A stretch of DNA of 64,000 nucleotides from NCBI GenBank assembly GCA_964017185.1, contig OZ024880.1:44653071-44717070 (forward strand), given 5' to 3'. This stretch comes from Rugalucina vietnamica (lineage: Eukaryota; Mollusca; Bivalvia; Lucinida; Lucinidae). A program made the translations under genes and the position numbers. Shown here in pieces: positions 1 to 11,083 of this stretch; the first letter of the stretch is position 1; every line of letters starts with the position of its first letter. The notes under the pieces were generated by a model, which did no database searches, was not told the origin of the DNA, and saw only the letters and a list, made by a program, of their open reading frames with translations.

Positions 1-149
1 ATCACACTCCCGTTTCATGAAAGTAATTATATATGATTACGAGAAAGTCATTTTTTGACTATATGACTCAAATGGTCCATCCCGGGCGAGGCCCCATCTT
101 ACGAATATTCGTAATTAAGAAATGATGCATAGTTTGGAAAAAAAAAATC

Positions 150-232
150 CCATGTACCTGGTGGGATTCGGACCCGGATCGCCGGGGTAGAAATCCAATG
201 CTCTAGCCACTGAGCCAAAGAGTCGACTCCCT
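150..232 (-). mobile_element. tRNA-derived SINE head
   Basis: Read on the minus strand, this stretch resembles a tRNA: an A-box-like TGGCTCAGTGGCTAGAGC, then a B-box-like GGGTCCGAATCCC and a short acceptor-like end. Flanking sequence does not pair as a clean acceptor stem and an A-run follows on the plus strand at 138-147, so a SINE or tRNA pseudogene is likelier than a working tRNA gene. The anticodon cannot be assigned with confidence. Confidence 0.55.
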
Positions 233-239
233 GACGCAC

Positions 240-880
240 TATGTCAGATATTGTACTTATAGGGTACATTGTATCGAATAGCTGTACTATTTATGGAAGC
301 TATGCATCATGTGATCTGCCAACCCGACCTTCCAACCACGGCAGATAATCTCGAATGAATGAGTGGTGCAATGGGACATAACAATAGCCCTCCAGTAATA
401 TCTTTATTGACCACTCCAATACAGCCCTTATGTTTTCTGTTTATACAAGTCATATTTGTTTTAATGAGGCTAGCCAGGGACCATCGTGTCAGGAAGGAGC
501 TTCTCAATTTGGTTTTTATGAGTGTTGTCGATAGTTTGTGATGTTTTCAGCTGTCCTTTCTTTCCCACCTATACAGCAGTCTGGATTGGAATTTGAAGTT
601 TAATTGTATTGGTTCCTCGACCTTCCATTCATACTTAAGGAACGTGTATTAGATGTTCATATATATGATTATATTTGTTATCAAAATGTTCGCAATTAAG
701 GGCGAACTCTATTTAATATTTTATTGTGTTTCACATTTTCATAGCGTTTGGCTGTTGGCCGTGTGGCGGCTCTGAAGTCTCCCCGTACACCATCCATAGT
801 GCAGGTTATATTTTTTAATCCTTTGGGATCAGTGAATATATTTGGAGTATGACAAATATATTGTACGTTAAGAATCATCA
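240..880. other. Unassigned intergenic sequence
   Basis: No coding region, terminal repeat or tandem array was recognised here. Open frames are short (66-75 codons) and overlap on both strands without family resemblance. The last part, from about 840, may be a heavily decayed upstream portion of the RT remnant that becomes readable near 889. Confidence 0.5.
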
Positions 881-888
881 TGGTACGA

Positions 889-2720
889 AGCTCCCTTTTT
901 AGATCTACATTTTTCTGTTGCAAATGGATTTGTTTCTTCTAAAATTTATGATAAGCGCGATGACTTTGATTTTGATATAGTAAATTTTCCGTTTTTGGAC
1001 GGTGACGTTCCTCGTCGTGCTTCTTATGGTGTATACATTTCGCAACTTATTAGGTTTGCTAGAGTCTGCAATCATGTTACATACTTCAACGCTCGAAATA
1101 AATGTTTAGCGGCAAAACTTCTCCAACAGGGCTATCGGTATCATAAACTTAGAAAACCCTTTTCTAAATTTTATCGTAGACACTATGAATTGATTACCAA
1201 ATATTATGTTGGTTTAAAGACAGACGCTTTTAAGTGAGGGCCTTTCGGAACCTGAATTTTATGGTGACTTGGTTTACAAATTTAAAAAAACTTATAGGAA
1301 TAAATGATTTTTCATTTCAGTTCAGAAAAATCATAACACGTTACAGACGTATAGGTTATACACTCCCGCTTGCGTAATTGTACTCATTGAATGCGCGTAA
1401 CATACGCGAGTAATACTCGCGTAATACGCACCTCTTTCATACGCGTATGTGTCAATAGCCAATCAGAATTCAATTCTTCTTATGCGTATGATACGCGTAA
1501 TACGCGTACATTACGCGTAATGACTTTAACCAATGAGCGGTGAAATAGTAAAGCAAGTCCTTACGCGTATTTGGAGTATATACGCGTATATATACGTACT
1601 GTTCTAACCAATCGAGAGTAAAAGCCTTACGTAAAAATTACGCGTAATATACGCGTAATGAATGAGCCAAAAATCTTGCTTTAGACAAAAACAATATCTA
1701 ATCATTTTCAAACTAAGACCTGCAGTATTAACGGCATCGAAAACTTCATGAGTACAAAATAACATGTACCAGACCGCCCCCCGTGAGAAATATTTCAAAA
1801 ACTTTATCCCAATATCGGTACCTGATCGGACACCGAGGTTCTGTTATATTTGCTTGCGGTTTTATTTCGAAGAAGAAAACATTCGAGTTCTGTTAAATTA
1901 TAATTGAATATCAATGAATAAGAAAGAAACGTGTGAGGAAAACTAGCGAAAATCAAATATGCATTATATCGTACGGTGGTGCTTCTAAAATAGAGGGGGA
2001 ACTCTAAATTGAACAGAACTGAACATGGCTACATAGTCACTTAGTGTTACTTATCTATACACTTGTCTTCCCGAGACGCTGAAAGTCTTAAATAATTTCC
2101 TTACTTCCATATTTATGTTCATTTTTTCACCATCTTGGGTACAATGAATTTCCGATTTATTTTGAACGTAATCTAACTCACTCGTTAACACGTTATCTTA
2201 GGGTCACAGACACACAAAACATTCTGACAATAACTGATAAGGTCACGCCATTTTCACGATCACGATATATCAATAACATCCATTAAACTTGTACATTCTT
2301 TAGTTTCGATGGAATAATAAAATCAACCTTTAGGTACTTCAGCTTTTATACGCCTTGCCATTACGCGTATGATACGCGTAAACGTATTGCAAGTCTGATT
2401 GGCCGATACTTCATACGCGTAATGACTGAACCTTACGCGTTTCGATACATTTATCTCTGCTTATGAATATTAATGAGATATCTTACGCGTAAATGCGCGC
2501 ATGTTACGCGTAAATTTGCGTAATTGGCCTTACGCACGTAATACTCACGTAATACTCGCGTAATACGCGTAAATGGAGTACAATTACGCGGGCGGGAGTG
2601 TAACTTGAATGTTATGCGACAGTATGCATGCTTAGTTTTTAACCCAATCATGGTTGATAACTATGCTGCCTTCTTTAATTGCACGCCGGTGGGTCGGGCG
2701 TCAGACTCTATGATGGCCCC
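889..2720 (+). pseudogene. Reverse-transcriptase retroelement remnant, C-terminal part, split by a MITE
   Basis: From about 889 the plus strand reads EAPFLDLHFS, then IYDKRDDFDFDIVNFPFLDG, SYGVYISQLIRFAR and GYRYHKLRKPFSKFYRRHYE. I recognise these motifs from RT-type predicted proteins that recur in invertebrate genomes; the clade is not assigned here. The frame breaks near 1237. The sequence continues to RRIGY at 1358 and resumes at 2601 with NLNVMRQ and FNPIMVDNYAAFFNCTPVGR, ending near 2720. The 1361-2600 insert sits exactly between the two halves, and removing it with one TA rejoins them in the expected order. The catalytic core lies upstream and is missing or unrecognisable. Fragments of the same 3' region occur many times in this window. 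Confidence 0.75.
1361..2600. mobile_element. TIR element/MITE packed with ACGCGT sites
   Basis: The element is 1240 bp, flanked by TA at 1359-1360 and 2601-2602. Termini are CACTCCCGC...GCGGGAGTG, and the similarity continues inward through GCGTAATTGTACTC. I count 15 ACGCGT hexamers, grouped near both ends (about 1431-1660 and 2360-2575), leaving a roughly 700 bp core free of them. It interrupts the RT remnant and its removal restores that reading. No transposase frame is visible, so it is non-autonomous. The TA duplication fits Tc1/mariner-type or related integration, but the superfamily is not established. Confidence 0.85.
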
Positions 2721-3270
2721 GACTTAAAAGCTATTCATTTTAGTTGGTTGGAGCCGGAGCTTCTTGTCTGTTGCTTGGCCCACCGGGGTCTAACTGGTGT
2801 TTTTCATTTGCTCAGGAGTTAGTAGGTTATTCGGCGCCCAGGGATCTCCGTCGTCGGGCAGCTGACTGAATCTGTAAGTCCTGGTATTTGATTCATCAGG
2901 ATGTTTATCATGATTAATTTGTTTGTTCTTGGTGATTCATTGACTAGTTAGAGATTCACCACGAGGACCGAAGAACTAACTAAATGTTATGTACCACTGC
3001 AGAAGCTGATGGTGAGGTTAGGCGCCTGTAAAACCGGTTTAAGCCCCCCCCCCCCAGTTATTTTATAACTGACCGTACCAAGGCGGTACTGCTGTTCTGG
3101 TTCACACTTATCAAAGTTATTCAAATTACGAGTTTCATGTTGCATGGCTTTGTGACCACCCGAATATAATGGCTGTTCACTTAGCCCTCTGCATTTACTT
3201 GTTCTGTCCAAGCTAGCACTGTGACCACCTAATACCTTCAATAGCTGCTCACTCTGCTTTCCGTTATTCA
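2680..3270 (+). mobile_element. RT-family retroelement 3' region, copy 1
   Basis: This begins inside the protein end (CTPVGRASDSMMAPT) and runs into the family's 3' non-coding region. Recognisable blocks are TCGGCGCCCAGGGATCTC, TGACTAGTTAGAGATTCACC, GCAGAAGCTGATGGTGAGG and CCAAGGCGGTACT. A C-run at 3047-3055 replaces the shorter run seen in other copies. Matching fragments occur on both strands elsewhere in the window. Confidence 0.75.
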
Positions 3271-3344
3271 TGTTAAACGTTGGTATCTATGTTTAGTATT
3301 TTCTTAATAAGATTTTTTATTTCTTGTTTATCACTGAACCACTA

Positions 3345-3695
3345 CAGAAGCTGAGGGTGAGGTTAGGTACCTGTAAAACCGGTTTAAGCCCGCCAGTAAC
3401 TTTGTGTTACTGATCGTTCCAAGGCGATACTTCTGTGGTGGTTCTTTTTGTTTTATGTCTTGGTGCTTAAAACATTTTTGTGCTGTTGGCGCCTTATGTG
3501 TGTTTTCATAATTTTAGTTAAGTTAGGGTAACTGAGTGGCCACCTATTGGGAAAATAGCTGCTCATTCGGCTTACGATATGTTCCATGTTATAAGTACCT
3601 GATTGTTAGTTTGGTTTTTTCCCACCTCGGTTTTTGGAGTGGGAATCTTTTCCTGATCTTTGCCTACTTTTACCTTTCGATTATTTGGCCCCTTT
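3345..3695 (+). mobile_element. RT-family 3' region, copy 2 (5'-truncated)
   Basis: Starts at the CCACTACAGAAGCTGAGGG block and ends with the shared 3' terminus TTTGCCTACTTTTACCTTT. Internal blocks GAGTGGCCACCTATTGGG, AATAGCTGCTCATTCGG and CCCACCTCGGTTTTTGGAG match the other copies. Confidence 0.75.
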
Positions 3696-3795
3696 GGGAA
3701 TAAATTTTGATTTAGACTACACAGATGTAAATTCTTAAAACTGCAGCAAAAATGTCTGGCTTTAGCTGCCATTTTTGTAAAGGGTCATTGATGAA

Positions 3796-4470
3796 GTTTC
3801 GCGCCGGTGGGTCGGGCGTTATACTCTATGATGGCCCAAACTTAAAGCTATTCATTTAAGTTGGTTGGGGCCGGAGCTTCTTTTCTGTTGCTAGGTCCAC
3901 CGGGATCCAACTGGTGTTTTGTTGTTTTTTTTTTTTTTTGCTCCGGAGTTAGTAAGTTATTCGGCGCCCAGGGATCTCCATCGCCGTGCAGCTGACTGAG
4001 TCCTCGTTTTCAATTCATCAGGATGTTTATCACGACTTGATGATTCATTGACTAGTTAGAGATTCACCACGAGGACCAAAGAACTAACTAGATGTTATGA
4101 ACCACTGCAGAGGCTGAGGGTGAGGTTATGGCCATGTAAAATCGATTTAAGCCCGCCAGTAATTTTATAATACTGATCGGTCCAAGGCGATACTTCTGTG
4201 GTGGTTCTTTTTGTTTTATGTCTTGGTGTTTAAATTTTTTGTGTTGTTGTCGCCTTATGTTTGTTTTCATATTTAAGTTAAGTCTAGGTAACTTAGTGAC
4301 CGCCTATTGGGAAAATAGCTGCTCATTCGGCTTACGACATGTTTTCATGGTATACATGGTATAAGTACCTTATTGTTAATTTAGTTTTTCCCACCTCGGT
4401 TTTTGGAATGGGAATCATTTTCTGATTGCGCCTTTTCCTGATATTTGCCTACTTGTACCATTTCATTACC
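3796..4470 (+). mobile_element. RT-family 3' region, copy 3
   Basis: Opens with GCGCCGGTGGGTCGGGCG, the same coding-end sequence as copy 1, and runs through all the 3' blocks to TTTGCCTACTTGTACCATTT. Three partial copies of one family sit head to tail here, the longest same-strand run in the window. A T-run at 3928-3941 is a local expansion. Confidence 0.75.
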
Positions 4471-4620
4471 CGATTTTGTACAATATGACGCATTTTCTCG
4501 CTGCTTCCAAAGGATCTAACAATTATTTTATTTATTATTAATTAACTTATTAGTATATAGTACTTATACAGAGAATTTGGTCTGTGTCATACTGGTGATG
4601 TTTCTTTTTTCGTATAGTAT

Positions 4621-4958
4621 ATACGGGATTTCACCTCGACCTAATACAGCTGACCTCGCACTAATACGGTTGACCTCGTATCTATATGGATTGACCTGCT
4701 ATCTATATGGAAATCCCTACACCTGATTGGGTCAAAATTCACGTGCAAGGTCACGCGCCGCGTTGAATGTGTTGAAACAAAGACAATGGCGGCGATTCAG
4801 CCGATCGAGTAAAATAGTGAACAAACAAGCAAAAATCATGTCAGCATCTTTGCAAAGAATATCAGACATGGGCGCTAAGAATGGCGAAGGTATGCTTGAG
4901 GTGCTAGCGGATGATATGGGTCGATATGGACTTTTGACAGTTAATTAATAAAAATCTC
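4621..4958 (+). other. GACCTCG-rich segment with a 73-codon open frame
   Basis: Short dispersed repeats of TGACCTCG and CTATATGGA occupy 4630-4710. An open frame at 4727-4948 begins MGQNSRARSR and ends LADDMGRYGLLTVN. I do not recognise the family and it has no supporting gene structure. It abuts a long perfect hairpin that also carries ACCTCGG motifs, so both may belong to one mobile element. It may equally be a chance frame. Confidence 0.3.
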
Positions 4959-5092
4959 ATTAATCAAGTTATTTCGTATTGGACCAGTTACAGGTCCTCG
5001 GTCAGCTGTATTGGACCTCGGCCTTCGGCCTCGGTCCAATACAGCTAACCTCGGACCTGTAACTGGTCCAATACGAAATAACTTGATTAATA
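4959..5092. repeat. Long near-perfect hairpin, ~60 bp arms
   Basis: The left arm starts ATTAATCAAGTTATTTCGTA and the right arm ends with its reverse complement. The arms stay paired to a small GCCTTCGGC loop, with a few mismatches near the tip. Such a structure is typical of fold-back or hairpin-type non-autonomous elements. No target duplication was resolved. Confidence 0.85.
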
Positions 5093-5383
5093 ACATTATA
5101 ATATTAAACTTAAGACATTGTACGAGCAGCCGTGGAATGAATTCAACAATAAGTCTATGAAAACGACAGGCTTTACTGTTAGCTTACTCGTATTTTTCAA
5201 AGCAAAATCCACAATGGTTCACATGCAGCTTTAAAACCCATAGTAATTTGCAAAGATGGATTAACATAATTTACCTTATGACTGCAATGTTAATCATGGG
5301 GAAATATTTTTCATACCTTTTTGCATGCGCGGTGTCTAGGGCAGTTATGCAGGTAGAGAAAATACTTTCACACCTGCCCCGAG

Positions 5384-5405
5384 GTAAGGAAAGTACTTTC
5401 CTTAC
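5384..5405. repeat. 22 bp perfect palindrome
   Basis: The two 11 bp halves, GTAAGGAAAGT and ACTTTCCTTAC, are perfect reverse complements with no loop. Related AAGTACTTTC-like sequence occurs nearby at 5361-5369 and 5428-5435. Confidence 0.8.
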
Positions 5406-5635
5406 TTCCAGATCGGTGGTGAAAGTGACTTTCCTTCCTTCTGACAGCTGATGAATAAAAATGCCCAAAGCGAGGGCATGCCATTCCGATGCAGACTGCT
5501 TTTACTTCCTTGCAAAAAGCTACGTCATGAACAAGTTTTGAAACAAGGAACTTACCATGACCAGTGGACATGAATTGATTGCTGTGCACTGATCGGACTG
5601 GGCAGTTACACTGAGCTGAGAGTCTTCTTGAGTTG

Positions 5636-5717
5636 GAATTGGTTTCTGGTTCTCATATTATTGTTAGTGGGTTATTGTTGTTAAAGTGCAAGAACAATGA
5701 ACCAGAAACCAATTTCA
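5636..5717. repeat. Stem-loop with 16 bp perfect stem
   Basis: AATTGGTTTCTGGTTC near 5637 is the reverse complement of GAACCAGAAACCAATT near 5700, enclosing a loop of about 47 nt. The meaning is unknown. It may be the ends of a very small inverted-repeat element. Confidence 0.7.
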
Positions 5718-5724
5718 CACATTT

Positions 5725-6250
5725 TTGCATTGCGATTATGTTTATGATGAACGACCAGCTGTATCCCTTAAATACAGTTGGGCATTGTACACTGGTCCCC
5801 TAACTTACTATGGGGATTTTAGAAAGTTAGGTCCATTGGTTTCAAACCTTGCATTACAAACCTACACACGCTATATATACTTATCTGAAAATCATTACGA
5901 AATGGTATTACGTTTTAGCATATAAAAGAAAAGGTAATTTATATTTGCTCTCCCAGTTTGTTAACTGTTTCAATAAAAGATAATTTCTATTGTTGATTAG
6001 ACAATTTGAGAAAGAAACGGTCATTACAAAATAAAAATTAGGTTTCAAAATGTTTTAAATGCACAAGGGAAGATACTCCATTGTGATCTATTTTTGACAA
6101 TAGCGACGCGGTACAGTTAACAAGCCTCCTCGTTTTGCTCGTGCAGTGTTCGGTCAATAGTTACACCGCGAGAAAAGTCACTTTACCGGTGTTCATTATC
6201 GTTGTGTAGATCTTAAAAACTAAAATTTCACTATGTGGGGTCATAAGGTA
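5725..6250. other. Unassigned intergenic sequence
   Basis: A 66-codon frame at 5725-5925 has no recognisable family. No terminal repeats or arrays were seen. Confidence 0.4.
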
Positions 6251-6253
6251 AGT

Positions 6254-6408
6254 TAATTACCCGCTTCGCGACAGGTGGGCATGATATTTTCCTGACCTGT
6301 CCCGCCAAAAGCATGTACCTCGAGCCCTCCCTTCGGGCTCTCGGTACATGCTTTTGGCTGGACAGGTCAGGAAAATATCATACCAACCTGTCGCTCAGCG
6401 GGTAATTA
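6254..6408. repeat. Long hairpin, ~70 bp arms
   Basis: The outer ends AATTACCCGC and GCGGGTAATT are complementary. The arms continue through TGATATTTTCCTGACCTGTC and AGCATGTACC to a tip around CCCTCCCTTCGGG. A few mismatches occur near the outer third. It is the second element of this architecture within 1.3 kb but is unrelated in sequence to the one at 4959. It sits just before duplicated block A. Confidence 0.85.
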
Positions 6409-8399
6409 CTACGTAATCCACGTATGCAAACGGGTGCATTCAGGTAAAAACTTCGCTGCTTTATATAACCCATTTGATGACAATTTGCTAAGTCTGAAAA
6501 CGGAATTAATTCACTTTTGTATGCCTAGGTGGATAAATAAAAGCTGCAAATCGTAAAATGGATATCAATATACATGACACCTTTAATAAGCATCGCCGTG
6601 ATGCCAACTGAGGCGAGTTTAGATTGCATAATATCAGCATTAAACTTGTGAACGATACTTTATGGCTTTTCAATAATTCAAACCAAACATGTTAATATAT
6701 TGCAAAATCTCAATAGTTTGTTTGAAGTATGAAATGAATTTCTGATTTTAAACACATTATCAAAATGTTGTTTATTTTCTATTTTCATTAATTTTGCTCT
6801 CCAGAAAAAAGGTGTATAAGTGGCTGCCGACACTGATTAGCATGTCCTGTCGATATACTGTATTGTATGCTTCTTCTGTTTGTTTCATGTATCTGAACGA
6901 AGACAAAATAACTTCAAAAAGCGATGACATGCTATGGGACAACATTTATATCAAATTTGGATCATAATGATTAACGTGTGCCAACTATAATGTGATATGA
7001 TACCAAGTGTTGTGAACTAACAGTTCCAGGTTTCTTAGCAATATTCAAGTATTTGCCTTATAACACGTCTGAAAAAAGCGAATTCTCGCCGACAAACCTT
7101 AATTTGGCAATTAACTGTCTTGAATCAGACATAATCACAATAAGTGAAGGGGTTGTTAAAATTTCGTAAAATCGAGGCAGTTTTTCAAACATTGCGCTTG
7201 GCATTCCATCGCCCGTATACAAAATCGAAAAGTCTGAAAAAAGCGTAATTATAGTTTAACGAATAATTCGCTTTTTGGCAAAAACTGAACTGCCATCGGA
7301 TCACTAATTGCTTCTTACCAGAGGAATTGTGCAATTTATTGGTATAGCAACATTATAAATCAAAGGTCGCTATTTTGTTCCGAAGTGGTTTCACAAATTT
7401 AGAGAAACAAAAGCCGCATTGAAGATTATTTAACATCTCCATATTGCAATGTCGACGTTAATAGCATTCCAGACGCTCCTACTAAAAGCGTCTCATTATA
7501 GTTTGTTCAGCACGACTGTTTAAAGGAAAGGTTTATGTAGGTTCAAAAGGAATAAATCAAGAACGTGTACAAAATGCCATAAAACATAAGTGCATGTACC
7601 CAAATCGCATCAGCCCAATGACATACTTAGATACAACAATACCTATGTTGGATTAGAGCTATTAGACATTTCTTGCCTAACCCGAGATAGATTTGTACAC
7701 CATACACTGAAATACAAACGTCTTTTTAACGGGGATGTCTCAATATAAAATTCCAATCTTCTATATATGTGCATCCGTTTTAGTTGTGATCAGGCCGACG
7801 CTTACCAGAAGCTGCACAGTTACGGGTTGATAGCTGATCCAGGAAGTCATATGTGCGCTAATCGGCTAAGCGATCACCCCAATGCTGATCTGTGCACTGA
7901 CGGAAAAAGCAGGTTATCTCATGACATTTCTTGTCTTTCGTACATAGTTTTGTACATCGTATTCTTATAATTGGCCGCGATGCAAGAAACTTTCTTTTGT
8001 CAGGTTGTATTAGTACTTTTATGACGTACTCGGATAACAGCTACATGTATGCCATGTAAGATAGCCGCAGCCTCCCGGAACCAACCAGTGCTCTGCACAT
8101 TTCTTACCATAGGTTAATAATACCCAGGACTTAAATTTATAATTGGCAAGAAATAATTCGATTTGTGTATGAAAACACTTAAACCCATCCAGTAATGTGT
8201 GGACAGTGTGTACGGGATGCACAAAGCTTTTGGTAAGGAGACATCGGAATGAGTATGCAAAGTATTCGATCATTTTATTTGTGTTTTAGCCGTCTACCGA
8301 ACGGATTTTTGTTGTAGCGTTGAATGAGTCCGCCAGTATTATATATATTTGTATATACATCATTCCTCTTCCGCTGATTCTAAAACTGCATTTATTATG

Positions 8400-9526
8400 C
8401 CCCTGTCAGATTAAGAGGTGTTTCCACGGCGTTGGCACGGCGTTCATAAATTTTCCAGAGCGCCGCGAGAACTCCAAGGAAAAACGATTTTATTTGTGAA
8501 AAGCAAGCCATGGCGTCCTCACCGCGTCCTCATCGCGTTGCTACGAAGTTCACACTGCGTTCTACCGCATTTCTACGGAGTTCTAGCCGGTGATTCAAAG
8601 CGCTTGCACGACTTTAAGATATTCACTGTGCTTGCACGGTTCTCTTAATGTATAAATTGCGTTTCCACGGCGTTCGGGGGTTCTGGCACTGCGCTGACGG
8701 CTTGTAGGCAAAACGGAAACGATGTACCTGCCATTTGTATGTTTGGCTTTCAAGAATATCCTCTACTCTCAGCTCTGGTATCAGTCTGTGAAAATGACCA
8801 TGGTGAAACTTTGGGCTGCATCCAACCATGGCCAGGCCCAAAGCATTCTTTGTGCCCTGCTCCATCTGTGTCTCTGCAGAACTATGCGGGCAGCATAAGC
8901 AGCAATTTATATCTGCTGCGCCTGCATATATACAAGTAATAAACCAGCTTGTTGTTCGATAGAAATTGTGAAAGAAATCCATATATGTGCATCGGATTTA
9001 AATAGTGTTTGTTTGCTTTGTCAACTTACATAGAAAAACGCCATTGGACGCGGTAAAAGATCAACGCGAATGCAATAAACGCCGTGACAGCGCCTCGCGA
9101 ACGCAGTGACACCGCCCTGCAAACGCCACAGGAAGGCAATAAGATAAATGACATGCCGTGAAAGCGCCGAATGGGCGCGGTGTAGACGCAGTGAGATCGT
9201 GATGGACGCCGTGCCATCTCCGTGCAAACGCCATAGGCTACCACGGCGTTTGCCTTACGATCGCACTGCGGGCCCGCGGAGCTCATGGTGCGTTGATGAA
9301 GTTCTCACTGCGTTCATACGGCGCCCTTATAATAACGCCTTGCGACGGCGTGTGTTTTGAGCATGTCCAAACGAAACGCCGAGCCTTGGTGTTCTAGAAT
9401 TTCCAACGGCGTTCGCTGGAGATGCCATCGTGTTGCTACGGCATTGGTATCGTTCGTACCGCGCTCACCTCGGCGTTCTGTATTTTCCTATAACGCCGTG
9501 AGTGCGCCGCCCTGGTGTGACAGGGG
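8400..9526. mobile_element. CCCCTGTCA-terminated element rich in CACGGCGTT motifs
   Basis: The termini are CCCCTGTCA and TGACAGGGG. Flanks TATTATG (8393-8399) and TTTTATG (9527-9533) look like a 7 bp target duplication with one mismatch. Both ends are unusually CpG-rich and carry many variants of ACGGCGTT and its complement AACGCCGT, grouped at about 8430-8680 and 9050-9500. The central part is ordinary AT-rich sequence. Open frames across the CpG-rich ends occur on both strands and are composition shadows, not genes. Confidence 0.7.
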
Positions 9527-9579
9527 TTTTATGGTACGCCCGACATGATCTTGGCTGTACGCCGTGGTCGTAAAGCAAG

Positions 9580-9620
9580 AAAACAAACAAACAAACAAAC
9601 AAACAAACAAACAAACAAAC
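9580..9620. repeat. AAAC microsatellite
   Basis: About ten uninterrupted AAAC units. It lies just outside the CCCCTGTCA element and inside the 7669-9774 insertion. Confidence 0.95.
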
Positions 9621-10840
9621 GAACGCAAGGCCAAGCATTTAAGTTAAAACTGAACAGTAGCATGTGTAGGATAAACGAAAGTAGGATAAACGAAATATCT
9701 TGAGATAATCCCTGACTTTTTGTGAATGTAAGGTGTATTTACATCTCAGAATACATCTCAGGTTAGGCAAGAAATATCTGTTACGAGCACACCGCCGAAA
9801 ACCTAATCGAATATCCTGCGTTTTACCCCAAGTCCTTGATGTATATTTTGTAAATCCGTGATACGTGTATTCTGTTTTAAGCAACTTATTGTGTCTCATA
9901 AGTCTATACAGACTGGGTAATATATATGTTGTAGTTAGTTGTAAATCTGTAATATATTGTATGTATTTAATATGTGACACTCAAATAAACAAATAACCTT
10001 TTATTCAAACAAAACAACAGACGCAATTTCTATTATTAATATAGTAAATTTTACCATTATCTTCATCAGTGATGCGTTTTATTATTTCGTAGCCAAATAT
10101 AAGTATCTACCTACATAACGGTTTGCTTTAGACAAAGTGCAGACATGGGATTCTTTCTGTACGCAGTTGGTTTCGTAATGTTGGTCTATTGTTATCTCAA
10201 TAATTCTATCATGGATAAAAACAATTGCGGTCTGATAAATCCTCTTGTCTATGTTTTAGCACGACTCTTTAATGTATCGGGACGATTTTAACACCAAAAT
10301 CCATCAAGTTCTGGTTTATTTGATTTGGAGTCAGGTAATCAAATGTCATTTATGGTTAGAACTTTGGGATGACGCATTAGGAAACTGTGCACTTATCACA
10401 GACTTTAGTCGAGCTGCGTTGCGATAAACAAGGTTCGTTGTACATAATTGGCCAAAGGCACAGAACAGCTTCGAGAAGCTGGATATCCTTTTAGACTTTT
10501 ATACAAAGTCTGTTCAATCGCAGTATATTTTAAGATAATGATCATTTTAGTGGTTTTACAACCTGTGCAGAGACCATGAAGAAACGCGAGGTGACTCGGT
10601 GTAAAGCATCCAGCCATGGCTATGGTGACTGAAATGGGTAACAACTAACGGTAGCGTTCGAACGATATTTTATTTTTATTCTTTCGGCACATGTAGCATG
10701 AGAGGATGATAGCCGACGGGAGTATCATATTTATTTGTGTATTAATGTCTTCAAAAGCACCATTATTATCAAGGCAGATTCTTAATGCGGCAACATCAAA
10801 ATTCAATCCCTCGTGACCGTAACTACTGTGACGTTAAGAT

Positions 10841-11083
10841 ATGAGCCGCCTCGTGGGAAAACCAACAATGTGGTTTCCGACCAGGTCCGACACAAACCGA
10901 CCTGTACAGTCACAGAAGCAGGCTAGAAGCTTGAAATTTTGGAGTTAAGTAGAGGAGGAATTGCACTATCCGAGTAGCGAAAACAAAGGCGCTGATCAGC
11001 TTCGCGGTTACCGCGAAGCTGATCTGCGCCTTTGTTTTCGCATATGCAGATTGTTGGTTTTCTCATGGGGCGGCTCATATAAT
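10841..11083. mobile_element. Short MITE with ATGAGCCGCC termini and central hairpin
   Basis: The outer ends ATGAGCCGCCTCGTGGGAAA and, inverted, ATGAGCCGCCCCATGAGAAA are near-identical and followed on both sides by ACCAACAA. A second, inner palindrome at about 10979-11041 pairs CGAAAACAAAGGCGC and CAGCTTCGCGG with their complements. TA may be the duplicated target. I associate this terminus with an abundant bivalve repeat. A truncated relative lies at 48727-48830. Confidence 0.75.

Larger units (their letters stand above)
7669..9774. mobile_element. TIR element in copy A, absent from copy B
   Basis: The left end TTTCTTGCCTAACCCGAGAT matches, inverted, the right end ATCTCAGGTTAGGCAAGAAA. The corresponding part of copy B (about 15780-15800) runs straight from TATAGCTATCATGAACACAT into GCCGAAAACC, so the 2.1 kb is extra in A. 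A second TIR element (8400-9526) and an AAAC microsatellite lie inside. Target duplication is uncertain and no transposase was recognised. Confidence 0.65.

Noticed and set aside
8418-9548. Several 60-119 codon frames on both strands in the CpG-rich stretch
   Set aside because: They overlap on opposite strands and track the ACGGCGTT motif arrays inside a TIR element. No domain resemblance.
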